A DNA stretch of 64,000 bases from Nevskia soli DSM 19509 (GCF_000711955.1 NZ_JONR01000015.1:62001-126000); one strand, 5' to 3'. Shown: positions 17,243 to 25,816, counted from the stretch's first letter. Translations and numbers: made by a program. The notes: a model not told the origin generated them from the letters alone.

Positions 17243-18540
17243 GGGGCGGCTCCGGCAGAGGCGGCGGCAGCGACGATGGGCTGCGCGGTAAGGCGTTCGA
17301 TTTCAGCGTCGATGCGTTGCGCGTCGGCACTGGCGCTGATGGCCTGGCTGCGCAGCTCCAACACCTGGCGCTGGGCGTCGGCGAGTTCGAGGAAGGAGAA
17401 GCGGCCGTTGACGAAGCCGCGCTGGGTCAGGGTCAGGGCCTGCTCGGCCTGGGTCATTGCTTCGCCACGGAGCGCCTCGGACTGGCGGCGGGCTTGCGCT
17501 GCTGCCTGGTACAGACCGTAAAGCACCGCTCGGGTGCGCAGCAGGGCGGCGTCACGCTCGGCATCGCTTTGCCCGGCGCGCTCCTGGGCGGCGGCGATCT
17601 TGCCCTGGTTGCGATTGAACAGCGGCAGCGGCAGGTTGAGGGAGGCAACCAGGCCGTAGTCCGCTCCCGTACCGCCGACTTCGGCGCCGGAGTTGAGACG
17701 GCGCACGCCGGCACCGAGGGTCAAATCCGGCACCGCTTCGGCTTGCGCCAGCCTGACCTCGGCTTCGCGCAGGCGGCGCTCCGACGCAAACCGCGCCAAA
17801 TCCGGACTGGTCTGCAGCCGGTCGGCGAACGTGGCGAAATCGGCCAACGGCGGGATGGCGTAGAGATCGCCGGAGACGCTGCTGAAGTCCGGTGCGCCCT
17901 GGCCCCACATGGCGCCGAGCGCTACGCGATGGGCGTCGAGTTCGCCTTCGGCGCGCTGTACGTCGAGCCCGGCGCGGAGGAGCGCGATATTGGCGCGGTT
18001 GCGCTCGGCGGTGGAAGCGGCCCCGGCATGGATGCGGCGTTCCACGGCCTCGCCGGTCTGCTTGGCCAGATCAACCGCACGCCGGGCCGCTTCCAATCCG
18101 GCCTGGGCTTCGGCCACATCCACGTAGCGGCGCGTGGTCTCGGACAGCACGTCGAGCCGGGCCACGTCGTAGTCGGCGGCAACACTGCCCAGCGCCGCTT
18201 CGGCAGCTTCGACCCGCCGCCCGCGTTTGCCGCCCAGCTCGATGAGTTGGGACAGGGTCAGCGTCGTCTCCAGCGACTTGGCGCCGCGCACGGCGCCGGT
18301 GCCGGCGAAGTTTTCCAGCACAGCACCGAGTTCCGGATTGGGCCGCAGGCCGGCTTGCAGCCGGTCGGCTTCCGCAGCGCGGCGTTGGTAGGGATAGATC
18401 CGCAGTTCCGGGCTGTCGCGCAATGCGCGCGCCAGCGCTGCGGACAGGCTCAGGCCATCGGCGGCCCGGGCAACAGGGACGGCTAAGGCCGCGAAAACGG
18501 CGAGCAGACACGCGAACAGGCGCGTGGGAACGAGAAACAT
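17239..18540 (-). CDS. czcC: CzcC/TolC-family outer membrane efflux protein
   Basis: 433-residue outer-membrane factor of the TolC family. The start at 18540 is supported by a strong ribosome site GGGAGG (18548-18553) seven bases upstream and gives a clean signal peptide (MFLVPTRLFACLLAVFAALA...ARA). The frame is open to 18564 but that would include the ribosome site. Repeats typical of the family are LARALRDSPELRIYPYQRRA, LVASLNLPLPLFNRNQGKIA and GRFSFLELADAQRQVLELRS. It should form the exit duct for the CzcA/CzcB pump encoded immediately downstream. Confidence 0.9.
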   Translation of the reverse strand: MFLVPTRLFACLLAVFAALAVPVARAADGLSLSAALARALRDSPELRIYPYQRRAAEADRLQAGLRPNPELGAVLENFAGTGAVRGAKSLETTLTLSQLIELGGKRGRRVEAAEAALGSVAADYDVARLDVLSETTRRYVDVAEAQAGLEAARRAVDLAKQTGEAVERRIHAGAASTAERNRANIALLRAGLDVQRAEGELDAHRVALGAMWGQGAPDFSSVSGDLYAIPPLADFATFADRLQTSPDLARFASERRLREAEVRLAQAEAVPDLTLGAGVRRLNSGAEVGGTGADYGLVASLNLPLPLFNRNQGKIAAAQERAGQSDAERDAALLRTRAVLYGLYQAAAQARRQSEALRGEAMTQAEQALTLTQRGFVNGRFSFLELADAQRQVLELRSQAISASADAQRIDAEIERLTAQPIVAAAASAGAAP

Positions 18541-18621
18541 CGAGAAACCTCCCAAATCGGGCAAGCGCGGGGAAGCGCCAGGGAAACACCGGGGCGTGCG
18601 GCCATCAGGCCGCGGGGAGGT

Positions 18622-19008
18622 TCAGCGGGGAGGTGCGCGCAACGGTGGCCGGATGCGTGGCCACGAATTGGGTACGAAGGATGCGGCAATGGCCCGACCG
18701 TACGAAGGCAACGGCCGGGGAGACAGCAAGAACAGCGCGACCGCGATGATCAATACCGGGAAGTCAGGGCTGATCTTGGCGAGCTTGGTCAACAGCTCGC
18801 CAACCAGATCGATATCGATATCCTGCCTGGGGACTTCGCTGGAAGTCGTATTGTGGATATAACCATCGCCCAGATCGTACATCTGCGACTGGACCGAGGT
18901 GGGAGGTTCCAGGCCATCGAAGCACAGATGCAAATGCGTACCCGCCATCCGCGCGAACAAAAGCGCGACAACGACGAAGACGACGATGCTGGGCCGAACC
19001 GAAATCAT
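18622..19008 (-). CDS. hypothetical two-TM protein heading the czc operon
   Basis: 128-residue protein with an N-terminal membrane segment (VVFVVVALLFARMAGTHLHL) and a second hydrophobic stretch near residues 85-97 (FPVLIIAVALFLL). Between them is an acidic, probably periplasmic loop. The motif THLHLCFDGLEPP places two histidines and a cysteine next to the first membrane segment, a plausible metal-sensing or metal-handling site. It is the first gene after the MerR-type promoter at 19112-19143, ahead of czcCBA. ATG 19008 was chosen because upstream codons (to 19071) lead into the promoter region. I recognise no named domain. Confidence 0.6.
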   Translation of the reverse strand: MISVRPSIVVFVVVALLFARMAGTHLHLCFDGLEPPTSVQSQMYDLGDGYIHNTTSSEVPRQDIDIDLVGELLTKLAKISPDFPVLIIAVALFLLSPRPLPSYGRAIAASFVPNSWPRIRPPLRAPPR

Positions 19009-19111
19009 GCCCCAGTGTAGCCGAATCCAGAGTTCCCCCGGCTCGGCTGGATGTTCGCCGGATATGTCCAATCATCCCGCCGGCGTGCATTCCAGGGGAC
19101 ACTTTGACGCT

Positions 19112-19143
19112 ACTTCAATTCCTGGAGCGGGGTCCAGAGTCAA
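19112..19143 (-). promoter_or_regulatory. MerR-type promoter with dyad operator, in front of the czc operon
   Basis: Read leftward: -35 TTGACT (19138-19143), a 20-bp spacer, and a -10-like TGAAGT (19112-19117). The spacer contains CTGGACCCCGCTCCAGG, identical over 17 bases to that of the promoter at 13110-13141, with the same spacing. This implies that one regulator serves both efflux operons. No merR-family gene is present in the window. Confidence 0.78.
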
Positions 19144-19353
19144 ACGCGCGCAATCCCCACCGGATACTGCCTTCCCGCCGCGGGCGGATCGTCCCGGACC
19201 CGCCGCCCTGGCGCCTTGCGCGCGGCTTCCGGCCTGGCCGCGCAGCGCACGCTCCCCCGGAAAGCACTACAGTGGAGCATTGAGGCACCCGGCGGCTGCC
19301 ATACAGATCAGGCGCCGCGGGACCTTTCGCCTTCCTCAGCCAGGACGCCATCC

Positions 19354-19644
19354 ATGAATAAGAAACAGTCCGCCCCGGTCAAGCCGCCGCCCTCCACCGA
19401 CCGCATCCTCGAGAAAGTCCGCGGCGCCGGCCTGCCGGAAAAAGAGCTGGTCGCCCTCCATCACAATGCCCTCAGGCTGCAGGCCCTGGACGTGGTCGAG
19501 GCGGTCGAGATCCGCTTGCGCGCCGATTTTCCGCGCGCGGCGAAGAAACTGTATGGCGACAAGAAGCCGGCCGTATCCGCGCCGCCCGTCATCGCGTCAG
19601 CGGATGCGGTGCTTGCCGCACCCGTCGCGGAAGCCGGGCACTAG
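19354..19644 (+). CDS. small conserved-looking hypothetical protein
   Basis: 96-residue soluble protein beginning MNKKQSAPVKPPPSTDRILE. The middle (EKVRGAGLPEKELVALHHNA, LRLQALDVVEAVEIRLRADF) is predicted to be helical and charged; the C-terminus is Ala/Pro/Val-rich. The ATG at 19354 was preferred over 19216 because the longer N-terminus is low-complexity and lies in the intergenic region. It is monocistronic: an efficient bidirectional terminator follows 45 bp downstream. I do not recognise a family. Confidence 0.55.
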   Translation: MNKKQSAPVKPPPSTDRILEKVRGAGLPEKELVALHHNALRLQALDVVEAVEIRLRADFPRAAKKLYGDKKPAVSAPPVIASADAVLAAPVAEAGH

Positions 19645-19688
19645 GCGCGGCTTCAAGGTGCTCCGGGCCCTCCCGGCACCTGCAGCCT

Positions 19689-19717
19689 GAAAAAGGCCGC
19701 TCACCGCGGCCTTTTTC
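19689..19717. terminator. bidirectional rho-independent terminator
   Basis: Perfect inverted repeat GAAAAAGGCCGC / GCGGCCTTTTTC (19689-19700 and 19706-19717) with a 5-nt loop. The A tract on one side and T tract on the other let it serve both the rightward small gene and the leftward WS/DGAT gene, which converge here. Confidence 0.9.
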
Positions 19718-19747
19718 AATTCAGCGTTGGAGCGGTGGTGCCGCGCC

Positions 19748-21166
19748 TCAACCCATTACGTCCGGCAGCGGCTCCGACGTCGTCGGCTCCGGTTCGGGAG
19801 TCAGGCGCTGCAGCTCCTCCAGCTCGCTGCGGAACGCTTCCAGCAGCCCGCGCGGGTTGGGCAGGCGCGCCAGGTCGGTGGAGACGCCGAAGCTGAGCTG
19901 GCCGGCGTAGCTGAAGAAACTCAGGCCGATGCCGATGCCGCCCGACTGTGGCGGCCAGAACACCAGGTTGCGCATGCGCGCGCCGCCGATATGCACGTGG
20001 CGGCGCGGCCCGGGCAGGCTGGACACCACGGCCACCGACTTGGCGCCGATGCGGTCCACCAGCTTGCGCTCCAGCGGCACCGGCAGATGGCCGGCCGCCG
20101 CCAGGCCCAGCATGGTGGCGCGTGCCTGCGGCGATTCCTTCAGCGCGGTCATGCGCTGCGCCACCAGGTGCAGGCGCGTGCGCGGGCTGCGCACCCCCAC
20201 CGGCAGGTCCAGCAGCACCAGGCCGAAATGGTTGCCGAGCGAGCGGCCCTTGCCGCTGCGCAGGTTTACCGGTACCGAGATGCGCAGGTTCTGCTCCTCG
20301 GCCAGTTCCGCGCTGGTGTGCTGCAACTGGCGGTTGAAGGCGCCGGCCAGCGCCGTCATCAGCAGGTCGTTGACGCGCACGCCCAGCGCCTTGGCCTGGC
20401 GGCGGATCGGCTCCAGCGGAATCTCGTCGGCCCAGGCCACGCCGCGATGGCCGGACAGCGGCTTGTGCAGGAACGGCGGATTGTTTTCCGGCAGTGTCAG
20501 CACGCGTCGCACCGCCGCCACCGCATCGCGCCCCTCATGGAACTGGGTGAGCAGTCTTGAGCGCCCGGCGCGGCTGCGCGCCAGCGAACCGAGCTTGATC
20601 AGCCCGTGGTTGAGCAGCTCCAGCGTATCGATCAGGCCGCCCAGCGGCCCGGGCCGGATCATCGGCACGGCCGCGGTCTGCGGCTCCGGCGCGCGCTGGA
20701 AGCCGCGGTCGGTGCTGTCGATCAGCAGCGTCACCAGGGCGATGCCATCGGCCAGGGCATGGTGGGCGCGGAACAGCACCGTCACCGGGCCGCTGGGGCA
20801 GGGGTAGAGCAGCAGCCGCCACAGCGGCCGATTGTGGTCCAGTTCGCGCGACACTTCGGCCGAGATGGCCTTGCGCAGCTCGCGCTGGTTGGCGCCATGC
20901 GGCAAGCGCCGCACATGCACGTGGTGGCGGAAATCGAGGTTCTTGTCGGTGACCCAGCGCGGTGCGCCCTGGCTGCGGTCGACGCGCTGGTGGAAGCGCG
21001 GATAGCGCAGCAGGCGCTCGACCATCACCTTCTGCAGGTTGGCCGCGTCCACCGGCCCCTCCAGCTGGAAGATGGCGCTGATCACCATCGGGTTGCACGG
21101 GTCGTCCATATCGAGCCAGGCGCGATCCACAGCGCTCATCGGCTCGCTCATCGCAGGTTCGGTCAT
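19748..21166 (-). CDS. wax ester synthase / diacylglycerol acyltransferase (WS/DGAT)
   Basis: 472-residue acyl-CoA-dependent O-acyltransferase of the bacterial WS/DGAT family, which makes wax esters or triacylglycerol as storage lipid. The N-terminus SAVDRAWLDMDDPCNPMVIS is typical of the family. The catalytic motif HHALADG (HHxxxDG) lies near residue 145 and a second conserved block is seen at VSSLPGPRRHVHIGG. ATG 21166 is supported by GGAAG seven bases upstream; the frame is open to 21334 but that extension is not family-like. It is divergent from the FAD dehydrogenase gene and ends at a shared terminator. Lipid storage fits the other lipid genes in the window. Confidence 0.9.
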   Translation of the reverse strand: MTEPAMSEPMSAVDRAWLDMDDPCNPMVISAIFQLEGPVDAANLQKVMVERLLRYPRFHQRVDRSQGAPRWVTDKNLDFRHHVHVRRLPHGANQRELRKAISAEVSRELDHNRPLWRLLLYPCPSGPVTVLFRAHHALADGIALVTLLIDSTDRGFQRAPEPQTAAVPMIRPGPLGGLIDTLELLNHGLIKLGSLARSRAGRSRLLTQFHEGRDAVAAVRRVLTLPENNPPFLHKPLSGHRGVAWADEIPLEPIRRQAKALGVRVNDLLMTALAGAFNRQLQHTSAELAEEQNLRISVPVNLRSGKGRSLGNHFGLVLLDLPVGVRSPRTRLHLVAQRMTALKESPQARATMLGLAAAGHLPVPLERKLVDRIGAKSVAVVSSLPGPRRHVHIGGARMRNLVFWPPQSGGIGIGLSFFSYAGQLSFGVSTDLARLPNPRGLLEAFRSELEELQRLTPEPEPTTSEPLPDVMG

Positions 21167-21515
21167 GGCAGTCTTCCGTATGGCCGTATGAGGTCTTGCA
21201 AGGATCGGGCCGTCCATGGTCTGCGCCGTCGCGGCCGTCATGCCGTGCTGCTTCTGCGCAGTCCCCGCAAGGGATACCGATTCACTATACAGGCCTGGTC
21301 TCTGGCGACTGTGAAGCGGCCGTGAAAGTTCCATGAATAGAACACCGCCGTGACAGTTTGTCCCGGGCCCGCAACGGCTGTCGCGCTACTCCGTTTGTGT
21401 GAGATGCAGCGGGCGCGCTTGCCGCAAGATGGGCCGTGGACCTTGCCGCCCGCGGACGCCCCAGGCGTCCGGATGCTTGCGGGCCGTTCCGCGACCAATA
21501 AACCGATGAGGGGGA
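21167..21515. other. 349-bp divergent promoter region
   Basis: Separates the leftward WS/DGAT gene from the rightward FAD dehydrogenase gene. It must carry promoters for both. I saw no strong dyad, hairpin or recognised operator; a purine-rich ribosome site (GAGGGGGA at 21508-21515) belongs to the dehydrogenase gene. Confidence 0.35.
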
Positions 21516-23192
21516 ATGATGGTTTCCGAAACTTGGGATGTCACCACCGACGTGCTGGTGGTGGGATCGGGCGCCGGCGGGCAGACCGCGGCGATCGCGG
21601 CGGCCGACCAGGGCGCCCAGGTGGTGGTGGTCGAGAAGAGCGGGCTCTATGGCGGCACCTCGGCCATGTCCGGCGGCGCCATCTGGATTCCGGTCAGCAG
21701 CCAGGCCCGCGAAGCCGGCGCCCAGGACAGCCCCGAGGAAGCCTTCCAGTACATCCGCGCCCTGGCCGCGCCGAACGTACCGGACAGTCTGATCCGCGCC
21801 TACGTACACCAGGCGCCGGCGATGCTCGACTGGGTCCAGGCCAACACCGAAGTGCGCTTCTTCAGCGTGCCCTATACCGATTATCACGCCGAACTGCCGG
21901 GCGGCAAGCCGGGCTGGCGCACCCACATGCCGCTGGAGATCGACGGCCGCGTGCTGGGCGGGGACGTGCAGATCCTGCGGCCCTCGTCCAAGGCCGCCAA
22001 CCTGTTCGGGCGCATCAACTGGACCCTGATGGAAGCGCACATGCTGCTCAACCGGCCGGCCGGCTGGATCAAGGTCTTCCTCAAGATCATGTGGCGCTAC
22101 TACGGTGACGTGGCGCAGCGCCTGCGCTCGCCGCGCGACCGCTTCCTGACCTTGGGCAACGCCCTGGTCGGCCGCCTGCGCATCTCGCTGAACCAGCGCG
22201 GCGTGCCGATCTGGCTCAATACCCGCCTGGTGTCGCTGGTGAAGGAAGACGGCCGCGTCGTCGGCGCCGTGGTCGAGCGCGACGGCAAGACCCAGCGCAT
22301 CCGCACCCGCAAGGGCGTGGTGCTGGCGGCTGGCGGCTACGAGCGCAACGCGCAGATGCGCAAGCAATATCTGCCGGGCAGCGGCGAGCCGGGCAACAGC
22401 GGCGCCCATCCCTACAACACCGGCGACGCCATCCGCATCGGCCAGGAAGCCGGCGCCGCGGTGCGCAACATGGGGTCGGCCTGGTACGCGCCGGTATTCA
22501 AGATCCCCGGCGAGGAATCGGCGCGGCTGTGCACCTACGAGCGCGCACTGCCCGGCAACATCATCGTCAACCAGTCCGGTCGGCGCTTCCACAACGAGGC
22601 CGCCTCGTACCACATCTCGGCGCAGGAAATGATCAAGGCCGACAGCGCCAGCGCCTGGGCGGTGTTCGACGCGCGCTACCGCTGGAACTACCCCATGGGC
22701 CCGGTGATTCCCAAGTTCCCGGACTGGATCCTGCCCAGGGCGGTGCGCTCGATCCTGCTCAAGGCCGGCAGCCTGGATGAACTGGCGCGGAAGATGGGCG
22801 TGCCGGCGGACACGCTCAAGCGCACCGTCGAAACCTTCAACGCCGGCGCCGCCGAGGGCAAGGATCCGCAGTTCGGCCGCGGCGAGGCCGCCTACGACCG
22901 CTACTACGGCGATCCCAAGGTCACCCCAAACCCCAACCTCGCGGTGATCGACAAGGCGCCGTTCTACGCCTTCCCCATCTACTCGGGCGACATCGGCACC
23001 AACGGCGGCCTGGTCATCGACGAGAACGCCCGCGTGCTCGACGCCGAGGGCAAGGTCATCGCCGGCCTCTACGCCTCCGGCAACTGCACCGCCTCGGTGA
23101 TGGGCGGCTCCTATCCGGGCGCCGGCTCCACCCTGGGGCCCGCCATGACCTTCGGCTGGCTCGCCGGCCGCCACGTCGGCGCCGCAGGCTGA
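21516..23192 (+). CDS. FAD-dependent 3-ketosteroid dehydrogenase-like oxidoreductase
   Basis: 558-residue flavoprotein of the fumarate-reductase/KstD family. The FAD-binding Rossmann motif is DVLVVGSGAGGQTAAIAA (GxGxxG) with EKSGLYGGTSAMSGG after it. The C-terminus has the KstD-type block VMGGSYPGAGSTLGPAMTFG, containing the Tyr-Pro-Gly-x-Gly that binds substrate and flavin in 3-ketosteroid delta-1-dehydrogenases. It probably dehydrogenates a steroid or other cyclic enone/ketone. It is followed at 19 bp by a nitronate monooxygenase and then a DsbA-like isomerase, likely one transcript. Two consecutive ATGs (21516 and 21519) follow GAGGGGG; either may be the start. Confidence 0.85.
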   Translation: MMVSETWDVTTDVLVVGSGAGGQTAAIAAADQGAQVVVVEKSGLYGGTSAMSGGAIWIPVSSQAREAGAQDSPEEAFQYIRALAAPNVPDSLIRAYVHQAPAMLDWVQANTEVRFFSVPYTDYHAELPGGKPGWRTHMPLEIDGRVLGGDVQILRPSSKAANLFGRINWTLMEAHMLLNRPAGWIKVFLKIMWRYYGDVAQRLRSPRDRFLTLGNALVGRLRISLNQRGVPIWLNTRLVSLVKEDGRVVGAVVERDGKTQRIRTRKGVVLAAGGYERNAQMRKQYLPGSGEPGNSGAHPYNTGDAIRIGQEAGAAVRNMGSAWYAPVFKIPGEESARLCTYERALPGNIIVNQSGRRFHNEAASYHISAQEMIKADSASAWAVFDARYRWNYPMGPVIPKFPDWILPRAVRSILLKAGSLDELARKMGVPADTLKRTVETFNAGAAEGKDPQFGRGEAAYDRYYGDPKVTPNPNLAVIDKAPFYAFPIYSGDIGTNGGLVIDENARVLDAEGKVIAGLYASGNCTASVMGGSYPGAGSTLGPAMTFGWLAGRHVGAAG

Positions 23193-23211
23193 GCGCGGCG
23201 GCAGCGTTCGC

Positions 23212-24180
23212 ATGCCCATCCCGCAGGCCCTGAGGGGCAAGTTGGCGGCGCCGGTGATCGGGGCGCCGATGTTCCTGGTGTCGTTCCCGCCGCTGGTGGC
23301 GGCGCTGTGCAAGGCCGGCGTGGTCGGTACCTTCCCCCACGTCAACGCCCGTCCGGCCGAGCAGTTCGAGCAGTGGCTGACCCAGCTGGAAACGGAGCTG
23401 GAACAGCATCGCCGTGAACATCCGGACCGGCCTGCCGCGCCGTTCGGCGTCAATCTCGTGGTCCACCGCACCAACCCGCGCTTCCAGCAGGACCTGGAGA
23501 CCGTGGTGCGCCACCGCGTGCCCCTGGTGCTGACCTCGCTGGGCCATCCGGGCGAGGTGGTGGGGCGGGTGCACGCCTACGGTGGCCTGGTGTTCAGCGA
23601 CGTCACCAACGCCGCCCACGCGCGCAAGGCGGCGCAGGCGGGTGTGGACGGGCTGATCTGCGTCGGCGGCGGTGCCGGCGGCCACGCACCCACCCAGAGC
23701 GCCTTCTCCCTGGTGCGCGAGATCCGTGAATTCTGGGACGGCTGCCTGGTCCTGGGCGGCTCCATCAACGACGGCTGGCAGGTGCGTGCCGCCGAAATGC
23801 TCGGCGCCGACTTCGCCTACATGGGCACGCGCTTCATCGCCAGCCGCGAGTCCGCCGCCAGCGAGGACTACAAGCGCATGCTGGTCGAGTCCGGCGTCGA
23901 AGACCTGGTCTACACCGACCGCCTCTCCGGCATCGGCTGCAACTTCCTCAAGCCCTCGCTGGCGCGGCACGGCGTCGATCCCGCAACGCTGCCGCCGAAG
24001 ACGCCCGACCTGAGTGTGCTCACCGACACCACCGCCAAGGTGTGGCGCGACCTGTGGACCGCCGGCCACGGCATCGCCACCATCCACGACGTTCCCTCCG
24101 TCGCCGGGATCGTCGCGCGCCTGGCGGCGGAATACCGCGCGGCCTGCGGCCGCGGCCCCTCCGCCGCGCTGGCGGGTTGA
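23212..24180 (+). CDS. nitronate monooxygenase (2-nitropropane dioxygenase family)
   Basis: 322-residue FMN-dependent TIM-barrel enzyme. Family landmarks are the N-terminal APVIGAPMFLVSFPPLVAAL, the FMN-phosphate loop ICVGGGAGGHAPTQS, and AAEMLGADFAYMGTRFIA toward the end. Members oxidise alkyl nitronates, and relatives act in steroid or lipid catabolic clusters. The gene lies between a KstD-like dehydrogenase and a DsbA-like isomerase in the same orientation; its TGA is one base before the next ATG. Length is normal. Substrate unknown. Confidence 0.88.
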   Translation: MPIPQALRGKLAAPVIGAPMFLVSFPPLVAALCKAGVVGTFPHVNARPAEQFEQWLTQLETELEQHRREHPDRPAAPFGVNLVVHRTNPRFQQDLETVVRHRVPLVLTSLGHPGEVVGRVHAYGGLVFSDVTNAAHARKAAQAGVDGLICVGGGAGGHAPTQSAFSLVREIREFWDGCLVLGGSINDGWQVRAAEMLGADFAYMGTRFIASRESAASEDYKRMLVESGVEDLVYTDRLSGIGCNFLKPSLARHGVDPATLPPKTPDLSVLTDTTAKVWRDLWTAGHGIATIHDVPSVAGIVARLAAEYRAACGRGPSAALAG

Positions 24181-24181
24181 G

Positions 24182-24850
24182 ATGAGCGACGCGCCGCTCG
24201 AGTCCGCACCGGCCGAGGCCGCCACGGTCGACTTCTATTTCGACTTCGCCTCGCCCTATGCCTACTTCGCCCACGGCACCCTCGTCGCGCTGACCCGTCG
24301 CCACGGACTGCGCCTGCGTTACCGCCCGGTGCTGCTATGGGCCATCCTGAAGGAGCTGGGCATGCCGCCGCCGATGGAGCAGCCGGCCAAGCGGCGCTAC
24401 ATGGAACACGACATGCGGCGCTCCGCCGTCTATTTCGGCCTGCCGTTCCAGTTGCCGCCGGGCTTCCCGGTATCCAGTCACGCCGCCGCCCGCCTGTTCC
24501 ACACGCTGGACGCGCAGGCGCCGCGGGGCTGGTCCGCACAGGCGGGCGATCTGGTCGCGGCCCTGTTCAAGGCCTACTTCGTCGACGGCCGCGATATCGC
24601 CGATCCCGCGGTGCTGGGCGAAGCCGCCACCGTCATCGGCCTGGCGCCGCAGCAGGTGCAGCAGGCGGCGCAGGCGGAAGCGGGCAAGGCCGCCCTGCGC
24701 CAGGCCAACGCCGAGGCGGTACAGCGCGGCGTATGGGGCTCGCCCTTCTGGTTCCACGGCGGCGAAGGCTACTTCGGCGCCGATCGCCTGGCACAGTTCG
24801 AACGCAGCCTGGATCTGGCGCGCTTCGATGGCGGGGCAGGCAAGGTCTAG
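24182..24850 (+). CDS. 2-hydroxychromene-2-carboxylate isomerase / DsbA-family protein
   Basis: 222-residue thioredoxin-fold protein of the kappa-GST/HCCA-isomerase type. The N-terminus has the catalytic-serine motif FYFDFASPYAYFA. A helical insertion follows (residues about 65-160), and the fold closes with RGVWGSPFWFHGGEGYFGAD, where GxPxF is the cis-proline loop. There is no CxxC, so it is not a disulfide oxidoreductase. In related bacteria such proteins act as glutathione-dependent isomerases of ring-cleavage products. ATG 24182 is one base after the preceding stop, so translation is probably coupled to the nitronate monooxygenase gene. Confidence 0.85.
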   Translation: MSDAPLESAPAEAATVDFYFDFASPYAYFAHGTLVALTRRHGLRLRYRPVLLWAILKELGMPPPMEQPAKRRYMEHDMRRSAVYFGLPFQLPPGFPVSSHAAARLFHTLDAQAPRGWSAQAGDLVAALFKAYFVDGRDIADPAVLGEAATVIGLAPQQVQQAAQAEAGKAALRQANAEAVQRGVWGSPFWFHGGEGYFGADRLAQFERSLDLARFDGGAGKV

Positions 24851-25024
24851 TTGCTGCTGTTCTGATTTCGACTGCAAGCGTTCCGGCAACGGAGAAAAGG
24901 TCTTACGCGAACCTTACCGCCGCAAGCGGGCGTTCACCGGCATCGCGGCTTTTTCCCGAGGCTTAACACCAGCTTTACACTCGCTGGCCGCGCCGCGTTG
25001 CCGGAATGGGCGCCGATGCGTGAT

Positions 25025-25057
25025 GATCGTTGCGCAGACGCCGTCTGCGCAACGATC
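25025..25057. repeat. 33-bp near-perfect palindrome upstream of a lipoprotein gene
   Basis: Two 16-base arms, GATCGTTGCGCAGACG and CGTCTGCGCAACGATC, are perfect reverse complements around a single central C. It lies 62 bp before the lipoprotein start and is not followed by a T tract, so it is more likely an operator or a cruciform/REP-like element than a terminator. Confidence 0.75.
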
Positions 25058-25118
25058 GCGGCCACATCCCCTGGCTCCCTTCGTTGCCCGCTACCGCAAT
25101 AGCCTGGAGTGAGACTGG

Positions 25119-25589
25119 ATGAAGCGTACCGTGGTCGTGCTGGCGTTGGCCGCGCTCCTGCTCGGCTGTTCCACCGAACCCGAGGTGCGGCGCGTGGATG
25201 TCGGCCCGACTCCCGAAAAAGTGGTGCTCGCCGCATTGACCAAGGTCGCCGCCACCGACACCCAGCGCATCGCCGTCCTCAATGCCTACGACAGCCGCAA
25301 CAGCCAGCTGGTGGCGCTGGACAAGACCGCCAAGCAGGTCATCGCGCAGTGGAACGGGCTCGACCGCACCGCGCCGGACTATGTGCAGCAGGTCGATGCG
25401 CTGGCGGCGCAATGGGCGCAGGTCAACGGCGACGAGATGAAGACGCGAGCGGCCTACGAGCACGATCTCGCCACCACCCTCAGTTCCTCGCAATGGCATC
25501 AGTGGCAGGATTTCCTGCGCAGCGTCGGCGAGGCACGGCGTCGCGCCGAGCTGTTCGGCGAAGAAAACAGCCGTTATCCGCGTTATTGA
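25119..25589 (+). CDS. hypothetical lipoprotein
   Basis: 156-residue exported lipoprotein: signal MKRTVVVLALAALLLGCSTE with lipobox LLGC. The mature part is mostly helical and polar (VVLAALTKVAATDTQRIAVL; AAQWAQVNGDEMKTRAAYEH; SSSQWHQWQDFLRSVGEARR). I recognise no named domain. It has its own ribosome site (GGAGTGAGA) and is preceded by a 33-bp palindrome, so expression is probably regulated. The next gene starts 228 bp later behind its own promoter. Confidence 0.65.
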   Translation: MKRTVVVLALAALLLGCSTEPEVRRVDVGPTPEKVVLAALTKVAATDTQRIAVLNAYDSRNSQLVALDKTAKQVIAQWNGLDRTAPDYVQQVDALAAQWAQVNGDEMKTRAAYEHDLATTLSSSQWHQWQDFLRSVGEARRRAELFGEENSRYPRY

Positions 25590-25675
25590 AACGGTGGCGC
25601 CATCGCGCGCCCCGGGCTTTTGCAAAACCCGCCGCCCGTCAAAAGCCTGCCCGTGACCCCGCCTGTGTCCCGCAT

Positions 25676-25725
25676 GTAAAAACCTTGTAAATCCCGGCGC
25701 CTCCGCGGCGCCGCAGCCCTAGTGT
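25676..25725 (+). promoter_or_regulatory. CpxR-box-like promoter A (GTAAA-N6-GTAAA-N28-TAGTGT)
   Basis: GTAAA at 25676-25680 and 25687-25691 (11-bp period), then 28 bp, then the -10-like hexamer TAGTGT at 25720-25725. There is no -35 hexamer at the usual place, as expected for an activator-dependent promoter. It precedes the Ig-like lipoprotein gene at 25817. The same geometry recurs at five other sites in the window. Confidence 0.72.
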
Positions 25726-25816
25726 GAGCGCGTGTCCGGCAAGCGCCGGCGGCTGCCTGCATCCGCTTTCGCGGCCGCAGCCTGCGTCGATCCCCGCCTA
25801 CCGAAAGGCCGCATGC

